DNA from: Eublepharis macularius
Taxonomy: Eukaryota > Chordata > Lepidosauria > Squamata > Eublepharidae
Assembly: GCF_028583425.1 (NCBI RefSeq)
Contig: NC_072791.1
Location: 31,317,368 to 31,381,367, forward strand
Direction of reading: 5' to 3'
Length of the DNA stretch: 64,000 nucleotides
Positions within the stretch are counted from its first letter, which is position 1. Every line of letters begins with the position of its first letter. The notes beneath the pieces are model-generated. The model ran no database searches. It was given only the letters and a program-made list of their open reading frames with translations, and was not told where the DNA came from. Positions 12,001 to 27,000 of the stretch are shown here, piece by piece. The position numbers and the translations under genes were made by a program.

Positions 12001-15000
12001 TACCACCTTAGATGTCTTGATAGAAAGCCAATATAGAAATGCATTAAAATACAAATACTGTCAGAGGTATTTATATAAATACTTTCAGAAGGACCAATAT
12101 GTCATCTTCCTCCAAATGCCACCCATATTTTCAGCCAGGGCCATTTTGGGCCAAGTGGAAAGAGTGGTGGCAGCAACAGCAGTGTTTGGTTTTTTGCAGA
12201 GACCATCTCTCCAAGTGTCTTAATTATGATCTCTCCCCACATCAAGTTTCAGAGTTCATTCACTAGACTCTACAGCTAATGTAAGAGCAATGGCTCATAT
12301 AGGATAGCCAGGGAGGATTGACCACTAACATAGTTTTTTACTTTGAACACCTCTACCCTGGATGAACTCCCTCATGTGGTCTCAATGTTTAAACTATAAA
12401 TGCCTTTCTTTTGGCTTAGCTGCAATGGCTACCCGATCTGGTCACTCCATCTGACTCACCACCTTGTTATGTGCCATCAGCTGGAGGATGCTGGGCGTCA
12501 CTCGGCTCCAAAATTCCAGGGCTGTAAGGATTGCCGTGAAACTAAATTCATTCTGATTTTGGACAGTCGGAGCCACTGCCGCTTGTTCGCAATATACAGT
12601 CCATAGCTGGGCAAATATAAAGGCATGGAAGAGGGAGCACATGTGCAAGACGGATGTCTGATGGAAGAGAAATAAGGCAGAAAAAAGGCTCCTTTCAAAC
12701 AGTGCCATGGGGGGGGGGGGTTCAAAAACATTACAGTTCAAAAATTCCCTATTCCCTATTCCACTACATACACACCTGCCAAAGTAATGCTAATCGAATA
12801 TCATTCTGTCAAGTATTCCCTCAGATTTTCTTTCCTGTCAGCATATAGTGAGTGATATGTCAACACATTCATATTGAAATACTTAATTTACATTCAAAGG
12901 CTAATGTTAGTGAAAAGGGATAGAGAAGCTGAAACTGCTGAAAAATCACCCAAGTTCTTTGGCGTCTGGGAGGGCACAATTCTGACCTGTGGACTCTTGT
13001 AGCTTCTGAGAACAGTTGCCAGAATCTGCTTAGGTCTCTACAATAGTTTGGGGTATGAGAAGTTCCCACAGAACATAAAGCTGACTAAAAAATGCAGCAC
13101 AAAACTGTGCGTAATCCCTGTGGGTAAATTCATGGAAGCCAAAGAAGATATCTCTCGATTCAAAATCTCTGAATCAAATTTCAGAAATAGAATCAGAATT
13201 TGTGTTTCACATTTTGTAGTATGGTCATTTTTGGTGGACATCTTAGTTTACCAGTCCCATGCCTGGACCTTCTGACTGGGAGACAGATCAATGTTACAGT
13301 CCTGTTACGACGGAGTCAAGTTAGGTTTCATTACAATGGATATCTGCAATCTGGGTACCAGATATTTTCCTTGAAATTACTGCTAAAGCAACAGACAGTG
13401 TACCCGCTCTTCTCACCCACTTGCTTTGCAAGAAAGATTCCATATGTACAACAGAGCCAGTGAGTGGGACAAGTGACGATGACAGGACTGTGGACGGTAT
13501 GGGTGGGAGGAGCCAGAGATGCCTTGTCTCCTGCATTAGCCAGAGATTTCAAGGTTTTGAGGCAGCAATTCTAGGTATAATCTGAAACCCGCTTCTTGCT
13601 TATGTTGGTACAAAATATATCAAACCTGGAATAATTATGTAAGTGATTTAACTTTTCAAAGAGTTCAGTCTTTAAGCCCACTCTGCAGCAGGTCTGCTCA
13701 GATTCCTAATTCAGGTTGATTGAGTGGGGCTTTCTCTCAGGATGGTGTTCTTAGGATTGCACTGGAGGAAAGTGAAGTGCCTTTGCCTCAGGCCTCAGGC
13801 ACTGATCAGGCCAAAAATTGCTGACAGCCTGCTTCTTCCTTCTTGCCAGAAAGATCTCTGATGCAGCCATCACTTGGCCTGTGGCTAAAGATGCAAGGTA
13901 ATGGACGGTCTGGCTTCAGTCACTAGCGTAGTGGTTAAGGGCAGCAGGACCCTAATCTGAAGAATGGGGTTTAATTCCCCTCTCCTTTGCTTGAAGCCAG
14001 CTGGGGGACGTTGGGTCAGTCACAGCTCTCTCAGAGCTCTCTCACCCACCTCACGGGATGATTGTTGTGAGGATAATAATAACACACTTTGTACAAGTTG
14101 TCCTGAAGTGTAGTATATAAATCAAATGTTGTTGTTGTTATTATTTGGCATGTGTTTGATTTAATGCCTGACAACTTCAGGCTATTTGCAGAATCAGTAT
14201 TGTGGGACAACAGTTCTTTTAGAGATGCGTCTGAAATATTTAGGGAAATCCTGTTTCTTTCAGGGTTTCTCCTCGTTTTAAATTTAATACAATAAAATAT
14301 TGCACAAGCCACAAGATACAAATAAATTCAGACAGAGGCCGTTTTCACACTACTAACCTGCTTCCATAACGTTGCGAAACGTTGTGCAAAAAACGCGGAA
14401 GATAGCGTCTTCTCGTGAGAGTTTTGTGCAATGTCGCGCAAAACTCTTGCAAGAAGATGCTATCTTCCGCTTTTTTTGCACAACATTTTGCAACGTTACG
14501 GAAGCAGGTTAGTAGTGTGAAAACGGCCAGACACACAGAAACATACACACAGGCATATACACTTAAAAATATATCCTACATAAAACTTCACAAAGTTTTG
14601 TTAATTCAATGGAATTTAATTTAGACACTAGGGATGAGTCAGTCGGCAGCACCGTGCAAGTTAGCATGTAGAGTGCAGTGAACTGAATGGCATTTATTCA
14701 CAGTAATTGCTAATAATTCCCTTACCTTGGACTGCTCTGGAAACCCAATCAGGATCACAATGAGGTGATCTGCGACATGGGAGCCTGCGTCCAGTGGAAT
14801 GGGCATACAAACCGAAGGGGAATTTGGACAGACCACATTATGCGTCAGTGACCCCAAAAGAAGCCAGGAGAGTAAACGGATATGAGTTACGCATTCAATG
14901 AATTCTTTGGGCCTGTTGGAAAAGTACAATAATACAGAATTTGTTGTATGCAAGTTTCTGACTCTCTCGGAAGACCCACCCAAACATGGCTGATGAACGA

Positions 15001-18000
15001 TTTAACGAAAAAAGGGATTCTCTGGATTTTCTAACAGGCAACATAATGGCTGGAACCTCTTGTGTCCCATGAATAATCTAAACTTCGGAAACAGTCAATA
15101 ATTTTTGAGGGAGGTCTGCGGCGTGAATACAGCATCGTTTACCATTGGGTGATGCCAACTTTTCTTTTGCTCTACTGTAAACCTTGTGATCAAATAGGTT
15201 GTTAAATATTTGAAATGACAGTAAAACCCGTTTACCAAAGATGAGAGGGACAAGGATATACATCATGAGTTGAAACTTCTCAGTCAGACTTCCTCAAATT
15301 CCTGTCCCAGGCATGGGACTGGAGACAGACTTCCTCAAATCCCAAATAATGGAGTTGAATATATTCAGATACGCCCCCCTCCCCAAACCCAGATCCGAAT
15401 ACTATATCCGTATTTTTGGACTCAAATATTGTGAATACTGATAGTTAAGGTGTTCCCAATACCTGAATCCAAAAAAATGCCAATTTTTTTTTAAGTGCAC
15501 ATCCCTAATGGCCACTTTTCAGTATATATGCAGAGAGAGATGACTAAAATCTCACATATTGATATTCAGTACTGATAAAAAGTATTCAAGCATTCACTTG
15601 ATTATTGATCTGGGCACACATGGGCCCCCAGTTTAAGAGGAAGTGCTTTCATAGTGATGGGACCTCCAGGAAATCACTCATGTCTACTACAGACCATCAT
15701 TCATAAAATCAATGAGGGCCAATTACATGGACTCTCTAGAACTTTTGGTAAATCCCTTGGGGTAAAAGGCTGTCCAGCATAAGACTTCAGCACATGCTTC
15801 TGTTTTTATTGGACACTGTATTATTTAATGATTGTTTAGTGATTGTTTGATGACTGGGGAAGGCAATGGCAAACCACCCCATAACAAAAAGTCTGCCAAG
15901 AAAACACCGTGATGTGTGATGTCCCCCCATGGGTCAGTAATGACTCAGTGCTTGCACCTTTACCTTTACCTAGTGATTGTTTAATGATAGGTAAGTCCAA
16001 GCCTATTTCTGCTATTTATGTATTTTAAACATTTATATCCTACTTTGTCACAGCCTTCCTCAAGGTGGCTCACAATATAAAAGATAAAATCATTAATAAA
16101 CCATACAAATATTAAAATAAACGTCCATTAAAAATCAGCCAATAAAACCCAGAAGCATAAAAGTACCTTAAAACCCCCAGAAGCATAAAAGCATATAAAA
16201 GCAACTTTTCAGAACATCAGTTCTTTCCAGGAGTGAATGCACAATTTTTAGTCACAGGAATGATCTATTTTTTTGTTATATCATATTTTCCTAGAGTTTG
16301 AATTACAATATGTTGGCATCAGGAAAAAGCATTCCTGCGCCTCTCTTCCCAGTTAGTGGGTACACTGCTATCGTGATCTCTGTCTGGAACATAGTTATGT
16401 GCACATTTTATGGACTCCTATTGGGCAGTGCCTGTGTGGTGGTGATTTGAGGTGAGTAGTTGTGTTGGTCTACAGTAGAACTGCAGTAGAACAGTAGGAC
16501 CTGGGTCCAGTAACACCTTAGAGCTTGAGAGCTCTGACTCCTGAGAGCTTACATTCTATTGGTCTCTAAGATGCCACTGGACTCAGATCCTGCTCTGTGG
16601 TGATGAACATCACAATTCCTCCTCTCCATCATATCCACGGCATTTGGTGATCTATTCAAAATGTTAATTTTAAAACAATATTTATGACCAACAATTTCTT
16701 ACCCCTGTTGCATAGCAGATGGAGGGTGATATAGCCAAGGTAGATAGCGAACTACAGCCTTGTTATCCCTGTGGTTGCCCCGCGAGATTTCCATTGCAGC
16801 AATTTGAGCTAAACCAACTTTGAGATGCCCACCAAAAGTGTCCTCATGGAGTGGTTGGGAACATGTCTTCATGTGACTCTAGGGTACAAGGGCATTCAGT
16901 GCATTGAAGGCACACTTAGGGATATTAAAGACATTTTTAAAGCAATAGCATTGGAACATTCAGTTTTGACAATAAATATGAACACTGCAATTATTTGACC
17001 CAAAGGAGTTCACAATGAATTGTATCCAATAGTGCGTGTGTGTGGGGGCTATTATCACTGTTACCCCACTCTCACCTATGCTGGAGATCCCCAAACCCTG
17101 GAGGCAAAATTGAGGCTGGGGCACATGATGGTCTGTGCCTAGAGAAGGAAGACAGGAAAGATCCATTACATGAGCAGAGCTTCCCTCACAACTCGTTGGA
17201 TGCACCCAATATCATCATTTTTTTAAAAAAGCAATAAATGCACACAGCAGTATACACTCCAATAAAGAATCAGTACCCAATATGAAAATTAGCATATATG
17301 ATCATCACTTGCACAGAAGAACTAATTTTTAAATCAGTTCCACAGTTAAGAATCAATCCTAAGACTGATAGAAACTTTATAAGCAAGAAAAGCCATTACT
17401 GACCACCAAAATACAGCAGTGCATCTCTGTTGTGGATGCCACCTTCTGAGAAGGCTACGTTTTATGTGACAATAAACAAAGTCCTGTGAGGTTGCTCCAC
17501 ACGCATGGAATTCATCATTACCAGTCCATGTTTGAGCCTTTGGCCCATTTAATGGGCTTTGAAGATTTTTCTTTTGAAGTTGGCCTCTAGAAGTGTGGGA
17601 GGGTTCAGATTGGTTTGTATTCTTCTCATCATGATTTTATGGGAGCTTTAAAAATAGTTTTCATCTTTAATAACTTTTGGAAGCTTAATCTTCTGTAGTC
17701 TTGGGACAAAAAGCCATTTTGTGTATCCTTACAAGATGTTTATAGATTTTTTTCTCTCTATGTACAGGTTTTAATAGCTTTTAAAGGTTTTTGTCTGCTG
17801 CTGATCTTATTATCTCTTATTTGTTTATTTTTAGTAATGATATTGATGTGATTACAGATTTAATAAAGACCTTTTTTTACTGCTTTGACGTTTTAAAACT
17901 GAAAATATTTGCCATCTTAGAAGATCTAATTTTTTCAAAAGAGTAGACAAGGTGGGATATCCACCCTATGGACAGGGCCGGATTGAGGGGGGCATGGGGG

Positions 18001-21000
18001 TTACCCTGTCCTGGCACTGCCAAAGAGGGGGTGGCAAGCTGGCCACCCTGGAACAGGCACACTGTAGAGTTGGTGGTGGCCACATGGGTGGCTGAATAGA
18101 GGGCTGGAAGGCCACCGCGCCATTTGCCTGCCCCACTGACAGGGCAGCTGGCAGCAGCGCAGGGTGCCCCCTGGAAGTGTGCTGCCCGTGCTACCTACCG
18201 CTGGAGGAAAGGGAGTGTGCGGCAAGCCGGCCACCCCATCAGCGGGGAAGGGGAACACGCACGCACGGCCTTCTAGCCCTCCAATTAGCCACCTGCACGG
18301 CTGCCACCAGCACCGCAACACGCCATGTTTCGGGGTGGCCAGCTTGCCACGTTCTCCCTTCCCTCCAGTGGCAGCGGGCGACATGCTTTTCCGGGGAGGG
18401 GGGCACGTGATGACGTCACGAAAGTGACATCATCACGCAGCACCAGGAGTGTGTGCATGCTCTGCGTGCATGCATGCACGCACATGCAAGGGACTGCAGG
18501 GCTTGAGTTGACCCAGGCGCGGGCAACTCTAGATCCAGCCCTGCCTATGGATAAATACATATAAATGCTGCTAAGGGCATACTGTTGGTTTCATTTATGT
18601 TTTTCATTTCATTATTTTTTAAAAAAATAAATACTGTTTGCCATGTTGAGAACTGATTTGAGTGGAAAAACTGATTACAAACCTTCAAATCAACAAATTG
18701 AAAAAAAATTGTTGATCAGTATGTTCTTTTCCACCTATTCAATCAGCCTGTGAGCAAACTGATGTTCTATTTGGGCACCTGTTTCTTCAGGGTACAAATT
18801 ATGTAGGCATGTTTCTACTGTTCCCCCTACTTTAATGAACTGCAGCATTTGCCCGGTTGGCTAGAACAGGGGTTCCCAACCCCCTGTTCGTGGTCCGGTA
18901 CTGGTCTGTGGCCTGTTAGCAACTGGGCCGCACAGGTGGTGAGTGGCGGGCAAGTGCACAGCTAGCTCCAGGGTGCAGGCGAGGTAGGTGGTCACTGTCT
19001 TGGGAAGGGCAGCCACGCCATGCCTGCGTCTTGCCTGGTCGGCCCTGCACTTTTCATTAGAAAGATCACTTATTTTTGGCAGCTGCTTTCTGGCCTTGGA
19101 CACTTGTGCTGCCCCCCCCCCCCCCAGTGGAGGCAGCTGCGTACTGTGAACATGCCCCAGCTGACTCCCATGATGCCTCTGGGTCTCTCCTCCCGCTCCC
19201 AGCCAGCACACGCGCAGCTGCTGCCTTGTGCTGTGGTCGGTGTTGCTGTGCTTGCTGGAGCTGCTGCTGCTGCCCTGCCCTGCGCCCTCGCACCTTTGTG
19301 TGTCGGGTTGCAGGAAAACAAGCTCACGGCTCCCTCTGATTCTGCATTGTGGTGAGTTGTATAATTATTTCATTATATATTATAAAGTAATAATAGAAAT
19401 AAAGTGCACAATTGTATCATCCCGAAACCATCCTCCCGCTCCCGCTCCATGGAAAAATTGTCTTCCACGAAACCAGTCCCTGGTGCCAAAAAGGTTGGGG
19501 CCCACTGGGCTAGAAGACATAAACCTCTGTTCTCTCTTCTCCACAACTTAATCTTCTTTGCTCAGTTGCATTTTGCAGAGCAAAATAATGATCATTCAAA
19601 GGCCATTCATACTTTTAAAAAATTGTAATTCATTTTCCCATTCTTTCCCTTGCCCTCCTTCAACTTTCTGACAATTTATGTAGATCAAATGCATTTCAGA
19701 TAATAACGCCCCCCACCCCCCACCCCAAGTCACCAAAATAAGGAGTGGAGATTTCCAGCTTTAAGAAAGCCACCCACAGCTTGACCCACAACAATGACAA
19801 GATAACAGCAGAAGGGCTTTTTAAGAAACATCCCAGATGTTTACTTTTCAGCCTTACAAAAACCCACAGAGGATGACCTGGGTAGCCTAATAAAAACATT
19901 AATCAGGAGAGGTTCATTACATGGTGCTGCTACCAAGTAGCCATCAAGTGGGAGAGGGACTCCATATTCTTATTGGCAGGTATCACGTGCCAGCAGCAGT
20001 GCCGCGGAGGATCTTGGTTGCTGATTCGCTGTCATCTCTTGGCATGGGCCAATTAGATCATCAGCCTATGCCAGGCACTGTTAGCCAATCAGCAGCTGCA
20101 AACCAGCATGGAAGTAACCCAGCCACCCTCTGCCACTGTTGTCACCATGCAGCAGCTGCTGGTAAGGACCTCCTTGCCTTGGTTACCAGTTAGCACTACA
20201 GCCCACCTCTCTTCACTGGCTGCTGATTAGAAAATTATCTAGGGTAATCCTGGACTTCTTTGAAGTAGAGATGGGCATGAAATAATGGCAAGAACATTTC
20301 AGTAAAAGAAATAGACTGCACAATTATTTATAAGATTAGTAAAACAGACAATCAGATGTGTCTGCTATAGAATTAAGTAGAATACCTAATAACTTGGACC
20401 CTGCAGCTGTTTCAGCACTCGAAAAGGCACTGGGGGTGGGGAACAAGAGCACCTCAGCCCACCACACTGCAAGCCCCATCAGGATCAGGCCCTCACAGCA
20501 TTTTAAAATCACTTTAACATGGCGGCAGCATCCATGGGTTGTATGTCTAACTTGGCCCCTAGTTTTAATAATGGACTGGAATAATGGTATTCTGCTATGC
20601 ACAACTGTTACACTGGGTTGGATCCAACAAGGCTGGGATCAGCACACTCTGAAGTAGGGCAGGTGCCGGGTCCCAGAGATTCTGGTAGGACCCACTGCCA
20701 CTGACCCCCCCGTCCACACACCTCTTGCAAGCACTCTGTTACCCACTCTCTCCACTGCACATGCTACCCAGTGCTGCCAAGGGGTGGCATGCAGGTGGTA
20801 CACATTGGTGGTGCTCCTGGGGGCCAAAGCAGAAGTTCTCCTTGCTGCATGCACAGCCTAGCACCATTGGAGAAAGGATGGAACAATTCACAGGCAATAG
20901 GGGGAAGCAGGTGAGTGGACAGGAGGGGGTGCCTAGTGGTGAGCAGAAAGGGGGCCCTGAGTACTCTCTGCCTGGGGCCTCACAAAACTTGGGAGTCACA

Positions 21001-24000
21001 CAGAAGATCCAATCACCTCTTTTATTGGCAAAAAAGTAAAGCATTTATTCATTATTGTTATATTTTTAAAATTCTGCACATCTTAAAATCTTGTTAATGG
21101 ACTGTTATGTTTTGTGGGCTGGCACCTTGATGTCACTCTATAAGCTGTCTTGCATCTGAGCAGATAAAGTAGGATATAAATATGACAGACAGACAGACAA
21201 CACATTTAATAGTCACAAACAACAGAAAGAGTTGATGTACCATGATATTATACTCACCTTTAATTTAGTCAAGGTGTGCATATCAGCAATAAAATCCAGC
21301 ACTTCCCCAACATACTGCCTCATGCACTCCATCGCTGCTGTCCCACACTAAAACATGGAAAAAGAGTTGTTCCTCATAACAGTCACAACAGTCAAATTCC
21401 AAGCCCCTTCACATCTCATCCACTGAAAGCCTCTACTGGCCCAAAGACGATCATCCACAACTCTTTGGGACCAGGATCAGGCTCCAGCAGGAAGGTGGGC
21501 CACCCCTGTTCTCCACATCTGGTGGAGTTAAAAAGGTGCTCTTGACTGATGGAGACTGCAACAGAACATGGGGGAGAAGCTAGTCTTTTAATAATGTAGT
21601 GTCAATTGCTATACAATTGAGTAACACTAACAGACATGTTTACATTTCTCAGATGAATTACAGTGGGATAGTCCCACAGGCTGCAATACAACTGACTGTA
21701 AGTAGGGTATGGGGTTTTTTTGCCCTGTTATCCTGAGATGAACAACCACTGATTACTATAATTTTAAAGGAAGAAGAAATTAGGATGTTCCTGGCCAAAT
21801 CTGCATCAAAATATTTAGTGTTGGCTCCTCATCCAACTTGAGGCAACCAACTCTTTATCCTGGTAACGAGTTACCCCTTTTTTGATAGGCTGGTCTGGAT
21901 CCAAATAAAACAAATTGTGCTTTATTTGCTGAAACTTGGGGCGGAGAGGTGGCGACTACCCAAGCTTTAGCAGCTGACCCAAGTGTTCCTCATTTCTCTG
22001 TGTTAATATACAATTGCATGGACGTGAACTATAGAGCACGTCTCCTCCTGTCTTCTCCAGGGCTAGGCCTGTCAGCTCACTTGACAGGACAACAAGCAGT
22101 GGAAACAAGGCCGCAGAGAGCCCTGTCAGGATGTCCTCCGTATGGCAACGTGACTGGAAGGAGGGACTCCACACACTGTTTCTTTCAAAGCTGAGTGATG
22201 GAAGGATGAAAAGGGTATTGTGCACCATCCTTTTGAATAACAATGGTTGGATCTGAAGCCAGAGGCTTCTGGCCTTCTTTTGACTCTGCTTCTTCCACAC
22301 TTCTAAATAGTTGCTTTGCAAGTGGGATAATCCCCCTACCATCATTGCTTCCAAAGCCACAAGGTTCAGGCACCTTAAAGTCTAATTTAAAAAAAAAATC
22401 TAGCAGAAGCTTTCTAAGTTCAGTTTGTAGCTTATGAAGAGGGCTCCAGATCACATAAGTTTATGTTTGTTAGGCGTTAAGGTGCCACAAGATTCCTGTT
22501 TGTTTTTTCTACAACAGAATTATCACCTTAAGGGCTACTGCTCTGAAATCTTGCCCACCAAAGGCAACAGATTATTTGTTGCACCCGCTTGATTTAAAGG
22601 ACAAGTTCAACTGGAAAGCAGAACGAATTGTTATGATCAAATAGGCTTCAAATATCTGGGGGTTCTGTTGTCTTCACAGAAACCGCATACTAAATAATAC
22701 AAAATTGTGCAGGGGTGGGGGGCGGTCTACTGAGGAATAATGCATCACCTGATTCTTAAGTGCCTAGGACTTATCCATAATGATTGATCTCTGGCCTCAT
22801 TTTCTACATAGTTAGCCACCACTCTGTCCAACATTTATGACATGCACTGAGGAACGTGATAAACCAGTATTTTGCAAGGCATTTAGCTTCTCTCCTTAGG
22901 AGCTTCTTCCTTGCAGAGCTTTTATCTGAAGAAAGCTAGACATTACAGCCAATCAGAAGCAATTCCAGTTTGGTGTAGTGGTTAAGAGCATGGGACTCTA
23001 ATCTGGAGAACCGGGTTTGATTCCCCACTCCTCCGCTTGAAGCCAGCTGGGTGACCTTGGCTCAGTCACAGCCCTTCCAGAGCTCTCTCAGCCCCACCCA
23101 CCTCACAGGGTGGTTGTTGTGGGAATAATAACAACATACTTTGTAAAATCAAAAAGAGTCCAGTAGCACCTTTAAGACTAACCAATTTTATTGTAGCATA
23201 AGCTTTCGAGAATCAAGTTCTCTTCGTCAGATGCATGATACAGAGACTGGTCAAATACAGAAGAGGAGGGAAAGAAGGGGAGGAGAGAGAATAGGCAATT
23301 AGGGGGGGAAACCAAAACATTCCTTTGCTAGTATATGTAAACATCTCCTTTTGGTGTGTGGATCAGTTGGCTTCAAAGGAGTTTGCCCTGTTAGTTTGTA
23401 GCAGCCAAACAGCTAGACCATGCAATTCCAATGCAATATGAGCCTTCGATAACCACAGCTCAGTGGCACCTAGCGTGGGCTTTCGGGGACCACAGATCTC
23501 TTTGTCGGATACATCTGGCAAGGAGAGCTGTGGTTATCGAAGGCTCATACTGCATTGGAATTGGATGGTCTAGCTGTTTGGCTGCTACAAACTAACAGGG
23601 CAAACTCCTTTGAAGCCAACTGATCCACACACCAAAAGGAGATGTTTACATATACTAGCAAAGGAATGTTTTGGTTTCCCCCCCCTAATTGCCTCTTCTC
23701 TCTCCTCCCCTTCTTTCCCTCCTCTTCTGTATTTGACCAGTCTCTGTATCATGCATCTGATGAAGAGAACTTGATTCTCGAAAGCTTATGCTACAATAAA
23801 ATTGGTTAGTCTTAAAGGTGCTACTGGACTCTTTTTAATTTTGCTACCACAGACTAACACGGCTAACTCCTCTGCATACTTTGTAAAAAGCTCGGAGGGG
23901 CCATTAAGTTGTCCTGAAGGGCAGTATATAAATAAAATGTTATTATTATCCTTTCTCTCCTTTCTGCAACATTCAGTAATGCAACATGTGTGACACGACA

Positions 24001-27000
24001 TCATTGCATTGCAAGTTTCTCTGCCCCTCTCCCCGCAAACAGTAGCCAATGAACTGCAGCTGGAAGATACAATGACATCGCCTCATGCCTTTTGCATTAG
24101 TAAGAGTTACTGGGGAGAGGAGTTTTAAATCCCTGTTCACAAGTTGCAGCAAACACACATACAATCCATGGACAGTGTACACTTGATTTTTATTTTATAC
24201 AAGTATAGAATAATTCTCAGTTTACATTCAATGCATGTACACACAATTTAACATGCAATTATCAACCCCACATTCATCTAGGTACTGGTCCCCATTTCAT
24301 CTGTAAAGTGAACGTGCATTGGCTCTTTCTTACAAACAAGTGTACGCGCTTACCTGCAGGCTGTACTTGAGTTCACTGCAATATGTGAACAGGGATATAT
24401 TTTTAGGTAGACATGTGGTGGTCGTAAAGTGCAGATCTGATTTCAGAGTGGATCATAATTACTTTTAGTTTACCTTACAAAGATTTCAGAATGTGACTGG
24501 AATGTGGGGAAAGGCTGCATTTAAAAGTTATTTTTCATGAGCAAATTAGTTTTTATGGAATGGGTGTGGTAAAAGCTGGGTGTGGTAAAAGCTGGAATAA
24601 ATATTTATAAAATAGGCATTATTTTGAAAGAGTCTAGGGCTTGTACAGAATATCTGACACTACAGTCCTCAATGGTATTTTAACATTTGTTAAATTTTGT
24701 TAACTTTTATTAAAGCTGATAAGGGGTAACAGTACAATATATAACCTAAACACAATAAATCTAGAAGGAAGTAGCCTTGCTGCAGAGATTGTGGCCTGGC
24801 TGAGAGGAGGGCTGCATTCACTTTTTCAAAGAAGAAGCCACTATATTGTATAAGTAATAGGTCTCGAGAATGAGAGAACATAAGAGGAAAAGAACTCTAC
24901 AAAAAACTAAATTCCAGTGGGACAGTCATCTTTTTCTGTTGCTGCAGAAACAAAGTACACCTTGTGGCATCTTAAATAGACTTACTATCAGATGCATGAA
25001 GTGGATTCTATTATTTAGGAAATTTGTGTCCCACCTCTCCAGACCTGTCCGAGGTAACTCCCAAATAAAATGATCAAACTAAACCAACCAAGATAACAAA
25101 ACAAGTCAATACAAACAAATCACACCAATAAAAGCAAGTCAGTACAACAAACAGTGGGCTGGATTCTCACCTAGATTTTCCACAAATTCAGCAAGGGGAG
25201 TGGTTTTCAAACCCCCTCCCCCCATGGCAGCCCAAAACACACCCCAAAATGCTGCTACTGGGGGATGGGGGATCCACAAGAATAGCCTGAGGGGAATTGG
25301 AAGCCGTCTGCAGTAGGGAAGAATTGACTAACATCCCACCCACCCTCTTTGAGTAGCCATTACACTGGGTGAAGCCTTGGGGTTTGTAACCATTTAATTT
25401 CCATACTAAAATGGTAAAAATGGTTAAAACGGAAGAGCAAACTGGGGGGGGGGGGTGTTTGTTTTGATACTTACTCCAGACATGGATGCAATCATCTGTT
25501 TGTGCAAGATAGTTGATTCAGCTAGTTTTGTTCCAGCATCTGCACAAACAAACTAACAAGAAATAAAAGAGTAACTGGTTTTGTTGTGAGGTGGGGGTGG
25601 GGAGAGCTAGAATGCAATCATGATTTTATTAAATCAAGTCTCTTCTTGATTAGAAGGGTAGCAATTTTGCTGGACACAAAGGTTACCTTGCATTATAAAC
25701 AAAAGCATTATTCACTGCTGACAATTAATAAGATTTTTGTTTTTTTCAAAAGCACTTTGTAATATAAAATCAAAGGAGTGTATTTACATTTCTGCAGCTC
25801 CCAGTTTAAAGTGCAATCAAAGCTCATGAAATAATATGCAATCCTGGTAACACTGGCCCAATCACAGCCCTTTCATTGAGAACCAGTGTGGTGTGATGAA
25901 CAGAGCATATAAGTGCTGAGACTTGGGTTCAAATCCTCACTCATCCACGAAGCACAATGGGTGGCCAAAGGACCAGTCAGCTTAACCTACTTCACAGAGT
26001 AGTTGTGAAGGCAAAATGGAGGTGAGAACCATGCATGCTACCCTGAGCAACTTGAGGACAAAAGTGATCAACTTATTCCTAATGCAGCTTTTCACACAAG
26101 AGTAAAACAATTAGAGCCAAACTACATGTTACAATAGCCACAGTTCCAACCCATGGCTGCAAATGGCATTTTAGAGGAGAATTTAGAGGAGAACGTAATC
26201 ATTTAAAAATTGCCATGGTTCAGCAGCATGATGCAATCTTGTCATCCCCGTGCATCTTTTCAAAAGTCTTCTTATTAATTTTTCTTTTTTTCTCATTGAG
26301 TACGAGTCTTACTTTATTGCACACTGATTATTTTTAGAAGCAATGGAGATTTAAAACCACAGACAATACAGTCTGCATTCCAAACTCATGCACCTCACTC
26401 CAACCAAAGGTATTTGTAACTGGAAGTGGAATCCAGATTGTGGATCTGACTGAACCCATAAGCCTCAGTTATTTTAGCTTCTTGAGAGAATCCAGACTTT
26501 ATTTGATCTAGAACCCACTTATTTGTCTTTTTGGCAGTCCATGGTATCCATAAAACTCTCCTCCAGTAGCACAATTTGAGTGAATCAATCTTCTTCCTCT
26601 TAGAGTCGAACTAAATGCGACGAGTTACTAGAGTTCTACACGTGTCTTCTTAGCTCCGGGTTTGATGAGAAGTGTAGGAAGTGTAGGTCCTTGCAGTTTT
26701 AAGTTTAAGGTTTACAGAGCGGCAGGGAGAGAAGTGCAGGTGCGGGGCTCTTGATGGGTGCCCACCTTCCCCTCCACTGGGTGTGGGGGGGAGTTTCAGG
26801 GCCCCTCCCCCCCCTCCCCCCCACAGCAGACAGGGTGCCTGGCTGCTGCTAGCTGCTAGCGGGGCTTCAGGCGGGACCGGGCGAAGAGGTCAGCAGACAG
26901 GGCACCCGGAGCATCGCTGCATCTTCCCCCCTCACCTGGACCCCACCCGAAGCCACACGGCCCGGAGCTGCATAGCCCAGCATCACTCTGCCAGAAGGGT

